From SZUA-430 sp965227535 (GTDB lineage: Bacteria; Pseudomonadota; Alphaproteobacteria; Micropepsales; Micropepsaceae): DNA of 64,000 nucleotides. Below the pieces are notes generated by a model. It was not told the DNA's origin, did not search any database, and saw only the letters and a list, made by a program, of their open reading frames with translations. The stretch lies in contig OZ245761.1 in NCBI GenBank assembly GCA_965227535.1, positions 1,736,001 through 1,800,000 on the forward strand, given 5' to 3'. Positions 16,949 through 23,877 of this stretch are shown here, piece after piece; position 1 is the stretch's first letter, and each line of letters begins with the position of its first letter. Made by a program: the position numbers and the translations under genes.

Positions 16949-18259
16949 TCAGCCCGGCGCTTCCGCTTCGACCGTCACCGTTTCGTGCGCACGCATGGTG
17001 ATCAACAGCACACCGATCACCGACAAAATGTTGGCGGCGATCTGATAGTAGGCGGGCACCATCGGATTCTGGAATGTCTCGATCAGATACGCGATCACCA
17101 ACTGCGTCGACCCGCCGAACACCGTCACCGAAACCGCATAGGCGATCGACAACCCGCTCGACCGAACGGCCTTGGGAAACCCTTCCGTCAGCAGCACGTA
17201 AAGCCCGCCATACGACAGAGCCATCAGGAAGTTCAGCAGGATATTGACGGCCAGCAACATCTCCACGCTCTGCCCCGGCGTGGTCATCAGCACGAAGCCC
17301 TGGAACACGACCAGCAAAAACAGAACGCGCGGCACCAGGATGGAAACCTTGACGCCGAACTTGTCCGACGCCCACGCGCCGATGGGAATGCCGATCGCGG
17401 CCGAGATATAACCGCTGAGCGTCGTCAGCATCCCGATCTCGGGCGACAGGTTCAACGTCTTGATCGCATACGTGGTCATATAGCCGAACACATAGGTCGA
17501 TATCGTCGGCCCCACGATGCACAGCACCGCCAAGATGATCGTCAGCCAATATTTGGCGAAAAGATGCGACAGCACCGCGCCGCTGGTTTCGTGCGCCTCA
17601 TGCTTGTCGATCGTCTCGGGCAGCACGCGGCGGATATAGAGCCCGACCGGCCCGATCAAAATCCCGATGATGAAGGGCACCCGCCAGCCCCAATCATAGA
17701 GCTGCTCTTCGGTCAGCGACGCCGCCAGCGCCAGTCCCAACCCTGTCCCCGCGATACCCGCGAACTGCTGGCTCGTCCCCTGCCACGAGGTCAACGCCGC
17801 CCGCTGATGCGGTTGCGCCGCCTCCAGCAAATAGCTGGTCGCCGGCCCCACTTCGCCGCCGCACGAAAACCCTTGAATCAACCGCCCGATCACCAAAAGG
17901 ATCGGCGCCGCGATCCCGATCGTGTGATAGCCGGGCGTCAGCGCAACGACCGCCGTGCCCACCGCCATGAGCATGATCGTCAGCGTCATCGCCGCCTTGC
18001 GTCCCGCGCGGTCGGCATAGGCGCCGATGATCACCGCGCCGATGGGCCGCGTCAGAAACCCCGCCCAAAACGTCGCCAACACGGCCAGCAGCCCGATGAA
18101 GGGATCGCTGATCAACTCGACGGGAAAGAACGCCTTGCTGATCATGACGGCAAAGAACGAGAAGACGATGAAATCGTAGAACTCGAGCCAGTTGCCGATG
18201 ACGACCGCAATGATTGCCTTAGCCGGCACTCTGGGTGCCGTTGCCGTCTGCGTCGCCAT
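16949..18259 (-). CDS. MFS transporter, metabolite:H+ symporter (ProP/KgtP-like)
   Basis: About 436 residues from ATG 18259 (MATQTATAPRVPAKAIIAVVIGNWLEFYDFIVFSFFAVMI). Twelve hydrophobic segments occur. The N-terminal IGNWLEFYDFIVF and the loop motifs RPIGAVIIGAYADRAGRKAAM (loop 2-3) and LIQGFSCGGEVGPATSYLLE are diagnostic of the metabolite:proton symporter subgroup that imports organic acids, betaines or related solutes. Substrate not determinable. It is transcribed alone and upstream lies a palindromic repeat region (18371-18540). The upstream in-frame ATG at 18283 is possible but would disturb the usual N-terminus. Confidence 0.9.
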   Translation of the reverse strand: MATQTATAPRVPAKAIIAVVIGNWLEFYDFIVFSFFAVMISKAFFPVELISDPFIGLLAVLATFWAGFLTRPIGAVIIGAYADRAGRKAAMTLTIMLMAVGTAVVALTPGYHTIGIAAPILLVIGRLIQGFSCGGEVGPATSYLLEAAQPHQRAALTSWQGTSQQFAGIAGTGLGLALAASLTEEQLYDWGWRVPFIIGILIGPVGLYIRRVLPETIDKHEAHETSGAVLSHLFAKYWLTIILAVLCIVGPTISTYVFGYMTTYAIKTLNLSPEIGMLTTLSGYISAAIGIPIGAWASDKFGVKVSILVPRVLFLLVVFQGFVLMTTPGQSVEMLLAVNILLNFLMALSYGGLYVLLTEGFPKAVRSSGLSIAYAVSVTVFGGSTQLVIAYLIETFQNPMVPAYYQIAANILSVIGVLLITMRAHETVTVEAEAPG

Positions 18260-18370
18260 TTCGTGTTCCCGCTCCGCCGCCAAACGCGGCCATTCACCAT
18301 GACCGCAGTGTCACTTTTCCATTGCACAGTGCAAGGCTCACGTTGTGCAATCGTGCTCCGGATCAATCAT

Positions 18371-18540
18371 TGTCATCCCGGAAGCTAGCGAAGCTCGATC
18401 GCGACAGCGATCGTAGCGAAGCTGCTGTCCGGGACCCAGGGCCAACGCGCCGGCGCGTGATGTTGGGACCCTGGGTCCCGGACAGTAAGGCTCACAAGAC
18501 CGTTGCTCCGCAACGGGTTCGCCTAACTTCCGGGATGACA
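18371..18540. repeat. 170-bp nested palindromic intergenic repeat (REP/MITE-like)
   Basis: The outer arms TGTCATCCCGGAAG (18371-18384) and CTTCCGGGATGACA (18527-18540) are perfect inverted repeats. Inside lies a second pair, GTCCGGGACCCAGGG and CCCTGGGTCCCGGAC, plus a smaller dyad GATCGCGACAGCGATC. No coding capacity is evident. It sits between the divergent MFS and amidohydrolase genes. The outer sequence is of a type that recurs in alphaproteobacterial genomes. Confidence 0.8.
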
Positions 18541-18579
18541 GTGATGGGTGGGAATGTTCGAGTTTGGGTAGGGGACACG

Positions 18580-19962
18580 ATGTCTAAACTCCATGCGACG
18601 CTGACGCTGCTTCTAGCCGGCGCACTACTATCCGCCTGCGCGACGACGGAAGTCGCCGACACCAAAGACAAGCCCGACCCAAAGAACCCGTTCCCCTCGA
18701 CCTACGCTCCCCTGCCCGGTGAGCCGACCGCGATCACCAACGCGACCATCCTCACCGGCACGGGTGAGCGGATCGCGAACGGCACGGTCCTCTTCAAGGA
18801 CGGCAAGATCGAATCCGTCGGCGCCAATGTGTCCCCGCCTTCCGGCTACACAATCGTCGACGCCAAAGGCAAATGGGTCACCCCCGGCATCATCGACGTC
18901 CACTCGCACCTGGGCGTCTATCCCTCGCCCGGCGTGGACTCGCTCTCCGACGGCAACGAAGCGACCGACCCGAACACGGCCGAGGTCTGGGCCGAACATT
19001 CCGTCTGGCCGCAAGACGAAGGCTTCAACGCCGCCCGCCGCGGCGGCATCACCACGCTGCAAATCCTGCCAGGCTCCGCGAACCTCTTCGGCGGCCGTTC
19101 GGTCACGCTGAAGAACGTTCCCTCGCGCACGATGCAGGGCATGAAATTCCCCGGCGCGCCCTACGGCCTGAAGATGGCGTGCGGCGAAAACCCGAAACGC
19201 GTCTACGGCCAAAAGGGCCGCTCGCCTTCGACGCGCATGGCCAACGTCGCCGGCTTCCGCGCCGCGTGGATTAAGGCCGTCGACTACAACAAGAAACTCA
19301 AAGCCGCAGAGAAGGGCGAAGGCGCCGGCCCCGACCGCGACCTCAAACTCGAAACGCTGGCCGGCGTCTTGAACGGCGAGATCCTGGTCCAGAACCACTG
19401 CTACCGCGCCGACGAAATGGCGGTGATGATCGATATCGCGAAAGAGTTCGGCTACAAGATCACCGCCTTCCACCACGCGTCCGAGTCCTACAAAGTCGCA
19501 GACCTCCTCGCCAAAGCCGGCATCTGCAGCGCGACATGGGCCGGCTGGTGGGGCTTCAAAGTCGAAGCCCTCGACGGCATCGAAGAAAACGCCGTCCTCA
19601 TCAATAAGGCCGGCGCCTGCGTCGTCATCCACTCCGACGACCCGAACCTGACGCAGCGCCTGAATCAAGAAACAGCCGCCGCCCTCGCCGCCGGCCGCCG
19701 CATCGGCATCGACGTGCCTGAAGCCGAAGCGATCAAGTGGATCACCGCCAACGCCGCCAAGATGATCGGCGTCGCCGACAAAACCGGCACGTTGGAAGCG
19801 GGCAAGATGGCCGACGTCGTGATCTGGAACGCCGATCCCTTCTCGGTCTACGCAACGACAGAGAAGGTCTACATCGACGGCGGCCTCGCCTACGACCGCG
19901 CCGACCCGCGCTATCATCCAAAGTCCGACTTCATGCTGGGCCACCCGAAGGGAGGCGAATAA
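18580..19962 (+). CDS. Exported amidohydrolase, lipoprotein (active-site-complete member of a tandem pair)
   Basis: 460 residues from ATG 18580, with AGGGG six bases upstream. The N-terminus MSKLHATLTLLLAGALLSAC ends in a lipobox (ALLSAC), so the product is a predicted lipoprotein. The amidohydrolase fold follows: beta-sandwich (ITNATILTGTGERIANGTVLFKDGKIESVGANV), GKWVTPGIIDVHSHLGV with the HxH metal motif, later candidate ligands QNHCYRADEM and FHHASESYK, and VIHSDDPNL (Asp). The C-terminal sandwich is KTGTLEAGKMADVVIWNADPFS. Imidazolonepropionase/prolidase-like exported amidohydrolases of this type are common in Caulobacterales/Xanthomonas-like bacteria. It overlaps its partner by 1 bp (TAATG). 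Substrate unknown. Confidence 0.88.
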   Translation: MSKLHATLTLLLAGALLSACATTEVADTKDKPDPKNPFPSTYAPLPGEPTAITNATILTGTGERIANGTVLFKDGKIESVGANVSPPSGYTIVDAKGKWVTPGIIDVHSHLGVYPSPGVDSLSDGNEATDPNTAEVWAEHSVWPQDEGFNAARRGGITTLQILPGSANLFGGRSVTLKNVPSRTMQGMKFPGAPYGLKMACGENPKRVYGQKGRSPSTRMANVAGFRAAWIKAVDYNKKLKAAEKGEGAGPDRDLKLETLAGVLNGEILVQNHCYRADEMAVMIDIAKEFGYKITAFHHASESYKVADLLAKAGICSATWAGWWGFKVEALDGIEENAVLINKAGACVVIHSDDPNLTQRLNQETAAALAAGRRIGIDVPEAEAIKWITANAAKMIGVADKTGTLEAGKMADVVIWNADPFSVYATTEKVYIDGGLAYDRADPRYHPKSDFMLGHPKGGE

Positions 19963-21245
19963 TGCGCACCGTCCTATTCGCTCTCTGCGCCGCCTTCATC
20001 GCGGCAACGGCGCAAGCCGACACCATCGCCGTCACCAACGCGCACATCCAAACGATGGGCCCCGCCGGTGAAATCGACAACGGCACGGTGGTCATCAGGA
20101 ACGGACGCATCACCGCGGTCGGCGCCAGCGCGCCGATCCCGAAAGACGCCCGCGTCATCGACGCGAAGGGCAGCCTCGTCACGCCCGGCATCTTCGTCAC
20201 CGGCACCAACATCGGCGTCGTCGAAATCGACCTCGTCGCCAGCACCAACGACAGCGCCACCAAGTCGCCCGACATCTCCGCCGCCTTCGACGTGCAATAC
20301 GGCGTCGACCCGAACTCGACCGTCATACCCGTGGCCCGCCAGGCCGGCGTGACCCATGCGCTGGTCACACCCGGCTACGCCGGTGACGGCTCCCGCGATC
20401 TGCTCTTCGCGGGCCAAGCCGCGGTGCTCTCGCTGGCCGACGGCATCGAGCCCGTCATGCGCGCCAAGGCCGCGATGATGCTGGAACTTGGCGAAGGCGG
20501 TGCGGCCCGCGCCGGCGGCGCGCGCGGCTCATCCATCTTGGCGCTCAAGGCCGACCTCGAAGACGTGCGCTGGTTCATGCGCAACCGCGGCAACTACAAC
20601 GCGGGCTCCGCGCGCGACCTGCGCCTCTCGCGCCTCGACCTGCAAGCCTTGATCCCCGTCGTGCAAGGCAAGATGCCGTTGCTGGTGAAAGTGCACCGCG
20701 CCGCCGACATCAGGGGCGTCCTGAAACTCGCCCGCGAAGAACGTCTGCGCCTCATCCTGACCGGCGCCGAAGAAGCCTGGATGGTCGCCTCCGACATCGC
20801 CCGCGCGCGCGTGCCGGTTCTCCTCGCCCCGCAAGCCAACCTCCCCGACCGCTTCGAAACCCTCGGCGCGTCGATGGAAAACGCCGCCCGCCTGCAACAA
20901 GCCGGCGTAACGATCGCCTTCTCGAACGGCGACGGCCACCGCGTACGCGAAGTCCGCTACGACGCCGGCAACGCCGTCGCCCACGGCCTACCCTACAAAG
21001 CAGCCCTCGCCGCACTCACGATCAACCCCGCCCGCATCTTCAACGTAGCGAACACGACGGGCTCCATCGAACGCGGAAAGTCCGGCGACTTGGTGATCTG
21101 GACCGGCGACCCGCTAGAACCCTCAACCCAAGCGCAAACCGTCATCATCGGCGGCATCGAACAACCGATGGACACCCGCGCCCAAGACCTCGCCCGCCGC
21201 TACAAAGACCTCGGCGGCACGATGCCACCGGCGTACAAGCAGTAG
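19962..21245 (+). CDS. Exported amidohydrolase-like protein lacking the HxH motif
   Basis: 427 residues from ATG 19962; the start overlaps the previous stop by 1 bp. The signal peptide is MRTVLFALCAAFIAATAQA. The fold is the same as its neighbour (IAVTNAHIQTMGPAGEIDNGTVVIRNGRITAVGAS, GSLVTPGIFVTGTNIGVVEID, GSIERGKSGDLVIWTGDPLEPS). Where the neighbour has DVHSHLGV this protein has FVTGTNIGVVE, so both histidines of the first metal motif are gone. The later Asp region is replaced by AFSNGDGHRV. It is therefore probably a non-catalytic subunit or a diverged enzyme acting with the first protein. The paired order suggests a complex. Confidence 0.85.
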   Translation: MRTVLFALCAAFIAATAQADTIAVTNAHIQTMGPAGEIDNGTVVIRNGRITAVGASAPIPKDARVIDAKGSLVTPGIFVTGTNIGVVEIDLVASTNDSATKSPDISAAFDVQYGVDPNSTVIPVARQAGVTHALVTPGYAGDGSRDLLFAGQAAVLSLADGIEPVMRAKAAMMLELGEGGAARAGGARGSSILALKADLEDVRWFMRNRGNYNAGSARDLRLSRLDLQALIPVVQGKMPLLVKVHRAADIRGVLKLAREERLRLILTGAEEAWMVASDIARARVPVLLAPQANLPDRFETLGASMENAARLQQAGVTIAFSNGDGHRVREVRYDAGNAVAHGLPYKAALAALTINPARIFNVANTTGSIERGKSGDLVIWTGDPLEPSTQAQTVIIGGIEQPMDTRAQDLARRYKDLGGTMPPAYKQ

Positions 21246-21247
21246 CC

Positions 21248-21616
21248 TCAAGACGTCGCCGCACCGCGCGAGAACAAGCAATACCCGAACACGGCGACAA
21301 CCGCCGTGCCGATCAACGCGATCGAGACCGGCGTCGCGACATCGATCGGCGCGAATATCCAAAGCACCGCGGACACAAGCCCCGTCGAAGCAAACGCCCA
21401 CCCCGCGAAGCGCCGCGCCGCGCGCGCCCGCTCGCTATGCACGATCGCTTTCGGGATAAGATTGCCGAAATACGCAACCACCAGCGTATTGAGCAACATG
21501 CCGACGCGCGTGCCCATATCGACGGAGACCACCCCCGTCTTCTGCGCAACGATGATGCCGATCGACGTCGCGACAATCAGAGCCGCGAGCGCCAGACTTT
21601 CGCCTATCGTTTTCAT
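21248..21616 (-). CDS. Four-helix membrane protein, SdpI-like
   Basis: 122 residues with four hydrophobic segments (ESLALAALIVATSIGIIVAQ, GMLLNTLVVAYFGNLIP, FAGWAFASTGLVSAVLWIFA, PVSIALIGTAVVAVFGYCLF). The pair GNLIPK...RRFAGWAF resembles the SdpI signature in which GN(Y/L)xPK is followed by a HR(F/x)AG helix. SdpI is an immunity/signal membrane protein that works with the ArsR-like autorepressor SdpR. Here the gene follows an SdpR-like ArsR gene by 3 bp, supporting that reading. It converges on the amidohydrolase pair. Family assignment is by motif and neighbour only. Confidence 0.6.
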   Translation of the reverse strand: MKTIGESLALAALIVATSIGIIVAQKTGVVSVDMGTRVGMLLNTLVVAYFGNLIPKAIVHSERARAARRFAGWAFASTGLVSAVLWIFAPIDVATPVSIALIGTAVVAVFGYCLFSRGAATS

Positions 21617-21619
21617 GAT

Positions 21620-21922
21620 CTATGCCTTCCTTGCCTTAAGCGCGGCGGCGCGTTTGCGCTCGTCGCCGAAACCAAACGTCTGCGCAAATCCCATCAGCGC
21701 TTCTTCCAGCACCGACAAATTGAGGTGATAGACGACGGACTTCCCGTCCTTCTCCGACGCCACGAGATCGGCTTCGCGCAGAATCGCGAAGTGCGCCGAC
21801 ATGGTCGACTTCGCCACATCGAAATGCTCCGAGATTTCGCCCGCACTCATCGGCCCCCGCCGCAAAAGCTGAAGCACCTGCCGCCGCGTCGGATCCGAAA
21901 GCGCTTTGAACACACCGCTCAT
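21620..21922 (-). CDS. ArsR/SdpR-family autorepressor
   Basis: 100 residues from ATG 21922 (MSGVFKALSDPTRRQVLQLLRRGPMSAGEISEHFDVAKSTMSAHFAILREADLVASEKDGKSVVYHLN). It is a compact winged helix with the ALSDPTRRxVLxLL start and HF-I--hinge STMSAHFAIL typical of SdpR-like regulators. There are no metal-binding cysteines, so it is unlikely to sense arsenic itself. It pairs with the SdpI-like membrane protein 3 bp downstream. The frame is open further upstream to 22336, but that part is an antisense-type arginine-rich reading. Confidence 0.85.
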   Translation of the reverse strand: MSGVFKALSDPTRRQVLQLLRRGPMSAGEISEHFDVAKSTMSAHFAILREADLVASEKDGKSVVYHLNLSVLEEALMGFAQTFGFGDERKRAAALKARKA

Positions 21923-21972
21923 ATTTCTATATTTCGCTAAATCTCGAAATGAGTCAAGCGAAAGAGCTGGAG

Positions 21973-22416
21973 CTATGCCCCGCCCAATTTCCGCGCCCCG
22001 GCCAAGGCTTGCGTCGCGAAGCCGACCAGGGCGACGCCGAGCGGGATGTGGAGCCACATAAGGTTTGCGCCCTCGACCGAGGATTTGCCAATGGCGGTCT
22101 GGAGCGAGATCACCACCGCCAACAACAACAGCATGAACCCGAATTTCAATCCGTGCGCGACACGCCGCAGCATGATGACCGCGGCAAGGCCTGCGCCGAG
22201 CGTCGATGCAATCAGCACGACCGCGCCCACCGAATGCGCCGTGCGTGCCCACTCGACGCCCGACAACATCAAACCGGCGAACACCGCCTGGGCGAAAATA
22301 GCGGCGACGAGCAAGCTCGTGATGACGCTCCACCACGGACGCAGGTCGCGCCGCGGTCGGCTGGACTCAGTTGGCCCGTCGACGTGAACGTCGGCGCCGT
22401 GCTTGCTTACGATCAT
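21973..22416 (-). CDS. Four-helix membrane protein (possible b-type heme or DUF6220-like)
   Basis: 147 residues. A soluble N-terminus (MIVSKHGADVHVDGPTESSRPRRDLRPWW) precedes four hydrophobic segments: SVITSLLVAAIFAQAVFAGLML, SVGAVVLIASTLGAGLAAVIML, FGFMLLLLAVVISLQTAIG and MWLHIPLGVALVGFATQAL. Histidines sit at helix ends (RTAHSVGAV, RRVAHGLKF, MWLHIPLGV), a spacing seen in small b-type-heme or DUF6220 proteins; this is a suggestion only. It belongs to the minus-strand cluster headed by the ArsR-ArsC fusion and its N-terminus resembles the short ORF just before it. Confidence 0.65.
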   Translation of the reverse strand: MIVSKHGADVHVDGPTESSRPRRDLRPWWSVITSLLVAAIFAQAVFAGLMLSGVEWARTAHSVGAVVLIASTLGAGLAAVIMLRRVAHGLKFGFMLLLLAVVISLQTAIGKSSVEGANLMWLHIPLGVALVGFATQALAGARKLGGA

Positions 22417-22549
22417 CTTCGTTCCCCCTTTTCACGCGGACCTCGTGGTCGCGCGGCACGTCAAGCAAACCGGAGATGACGCTCCACCAGTACTGCAACT
22501 CGCGATCGGGCCCGTCCTCGTGAACGGCGAGATCATGCTTCTCCGTCAT
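22367..22549 (-). CDS. Small ORF sharing the WWSVI motif with its neighbour
   Basis: 60 codons from ATG 22549 (an overlapping ATG lies at 22552): MTEKHDLAVHEDGPDRELQYWWSVISGLLDVPRDHEVRVKRGNEDDRKQ, then an Arg-rich tail. The segment HEDGPDRELQYWWSVISGLL parallels HVDGPTESSRPRRDLRPWWSVITSLL at the start of the next gene, whose start lies inside this ORF. It begins at the stop of the VOC gene. It may be a genuine small cytosolic peptide or the 5' end of an older duplicated copy. Confidence is limited because of its length and basic tail. Confidence 0.4.
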   Translation of the reverse strand: MTEKHDLAVHEDGPDRELQYWWSVISGLLDVPRDHEVRVKRGNEDDRKQARRRRSRRRAN

Positions 22550-22941
22550 CATCGTCTTGCAGCAGGTTGAAAAAGTTCGACGACATTGCCGGATGGATCC
22601 AGCAGCAGAATCTGCTTGCCGCCCGGACCCGCCAGAATATCGTTGCGAAACTGAGCACCCGCCGCACGCAGGCGCGCCACTTCGGCCTCGATATCGTCGA
22701 CGATGAGATGAATGCGATTCCAACCGCCCGGTCCGGGCTTCGCGCCGTCAGGCATGGGCCGTCCGGCTGAGCTCGCCGGTCCGCTGAGCAGCAAGCGCAG
22801 CCTGCCGCGCGCAACGTCGGCGAACGCGGGAACGAAGCTCGTCAAAACCTCAAAGCCAAGGACCTTCGTATAAAAGGCAATCGCCTTCTCGACGTCATCG
22901 ACCATGTAGCGAACACAGACCATCTCACCGAAGTCGGTCAT
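22549..22941 (-). CDS. VOC (glyoxalase/bleomycin-resistance) family protein
   Basis: 130 residues, one full VOC module: two beta-alpha-beta-beta-beta halves, EMVCVRYMVDDVEKAIAFYTKVLGFEV...VARGRLRLLLSGP and GPGGWNRIHLIVDDIEAEVARLRAAGAQF...GGKQILLLDPSGNVVELFQP. Such folds carry one metal site per dimer and include glyoxalase I, dioxygenases and the ArsI C-As lyase. The cysteine pair expected of ArsI is absent, so I call it a general VOC enzyme even though it is translationally coupled (4-bp overlap) to the ArsR-ArsC fusion. Confidence 0.85.
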   Translation of the reverse strand: MTDFGEMVCVRYMVDDVEKAIAFYTKVLGFEVLTSFVPAFADVARGRLRLLLSGPASSAGRPMPDGAKPGPGGWNRIHLIVDDIEAEVARLRAAGAQFRNDILAGPGGKQILLLDPSGNVVELFQPAARR

Positions 22942-23726
22942 GGCTTTCTCCTTCGGGCCGCAGGTGCGCGATCGGCGAGCACCGCAAACAAGAACGCGAT
23001 GCGCGTCGCCAGGTCCGAGGCCGTTTGCTGAAACAGCGGATAGGTGACGTCGTCGGGATCGCCGGTGACGGGGTTGGCGATGCTCCAGTGAACGGTCTCA
23101 GGCGCGCCGGGAAATTCAGGACACACCTCGCGCACGCGGTCGCACAGGCTGATCACCCAGTCGAAACGCTGACCGGCAAAGACGTCCAAGTGCTTCGTCG
23201 CGTGACCGCTGAGGTCGAGGCCGTGCTGCTCTCGCATCACGCGCAGGGCGTTGGGATGCAACGGCTTGGGGTCGCTGCCGGCGCTGTACGCCTTCACAAC
23301 CCCACCCGACCGCGCCTTGACCAACGCTTCGGCCATCTGCGACCGCGCACTGTTGCCGGTGCATAGGAATAAAACGCGCGCCGCACCCGTCCGTGAATCG
23401 TCACGCGGCGGCGGCGTGAGACGAAGCCCGGGATGAAGCGCCCCGCCTGTCGCCGACAACTGGCCGCCGACCCGCGCAAGATCCAATGTGTAATACGTGT
23501 CCCGGCGATCGGCAGAACTCCGCCGCGCAGACACCAGCCGACCGTCTCTAAGCTTGGCCAGGTGGTAGGACACCAAATTCTGAGGCTCGCTCACCAACCC
23601 GGTCAACTCGTGGACCATGCGGTCGCTGCGGGCCAACTCACCCAGAATGCGCCAACGCAGCGGATGACCTGCCAGCTGTAAGAACGCCGGCAGCGTGACA
23701 TCGGGGCGAAGGTTCGGTGTGCTCAT
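22938..23726 (-). CDS. ArsR-type repressor fused to a low-molecular-weight phosphatase/arsenate reductase
   Basis: 262 residues. Residues about 14-85 are an ArsR-type winged helix (LPAFLQLAGHPLRWRILGELARSDRMVHELTGLVSEPQNLVSYHLAKLRDGRLVSARRSSADRRDTYYTL). Residues about 115-250 form a complete LMW-PTPase/ArsC domain with the CX5R loop LFLCTGNSARSQMAEAL (Cys122 to Arg128) and the aspartate-containing SIANPVTGDPDDVTYPLFQQ region. It may therefore both repress its operon and reduce arsenate (or dephosphorylate a protein). I start at ATG 23726; TTG 23735 is the only earlier option. It is the first gene of a minus-strand run (VOC, small ORF, membrane protein, ArsR/SdpI pair), behind two inverted repeats at 23740-23779. 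Confidence 0.88.
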   Translation of the reverse strand: MSTPNLRPDVTLPAFLQLAGHPLRWRILGELARSDRMVHELTGLVSEPQNLVSYHLAKLRDGRLVSARRSSADRRDTYYTLDLARVGGQLSATGGALHPGLRLTPPPRDDSRTGAARVLFLCTGNSARSQMAEALVKARSGGVVKAYSAGSDPKPLHPNALRVMREQHGLDLSGHATKHLDVFAGQRFDWVISLCDRVREVCPEFPGAPETVHWSIANPVTGDPDDVTYPLFQQTASDLATRIAFLFAVLADRAPAARRRKP

Positions 23727-23739
23727 ACTCCACAATTAC

Positions 23740-23779
23740 ATCAATCTGAATTGATACGTCAAGATAGTTTGACGTATCA
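23740..23779. promoter_or_regulatory. Two overlapping inverted repeats, likely ArsR operator
   Basis: ATCAATCTGAATTGAT (23740-23755) has the ATCAA-N6-TTGAT form of ArsR/SmtB operators. Adjoining it, TGATACGTCAA (23752-23762) and TTTGACGTATCA (23768-23779) form an 11-bp inverted repeat with a 5-base loop. They lie between the divergent ArsR-ArsC fusion and the CapA-like gene and so can control both. Binding is inferred. Confidence 0.65.
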
Positions 23780-23877
23780 GCCTATCGGAGTTCCGCACTC
23801 ACGCCTCAGGCGAACCCGCGGCGGCTGTTTTCGCGCGAGCGATATGCATCCATCGTCGCCGTTCGAAAGAGGCGTCG

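Noticed and set aside
22549..22941. VOC protein as ArsI C-As lyase
   Set aside because: The cysteine pair needed for ArsI is missing; I kept the general VOC call despite the ArsR-ArsC neighbour.
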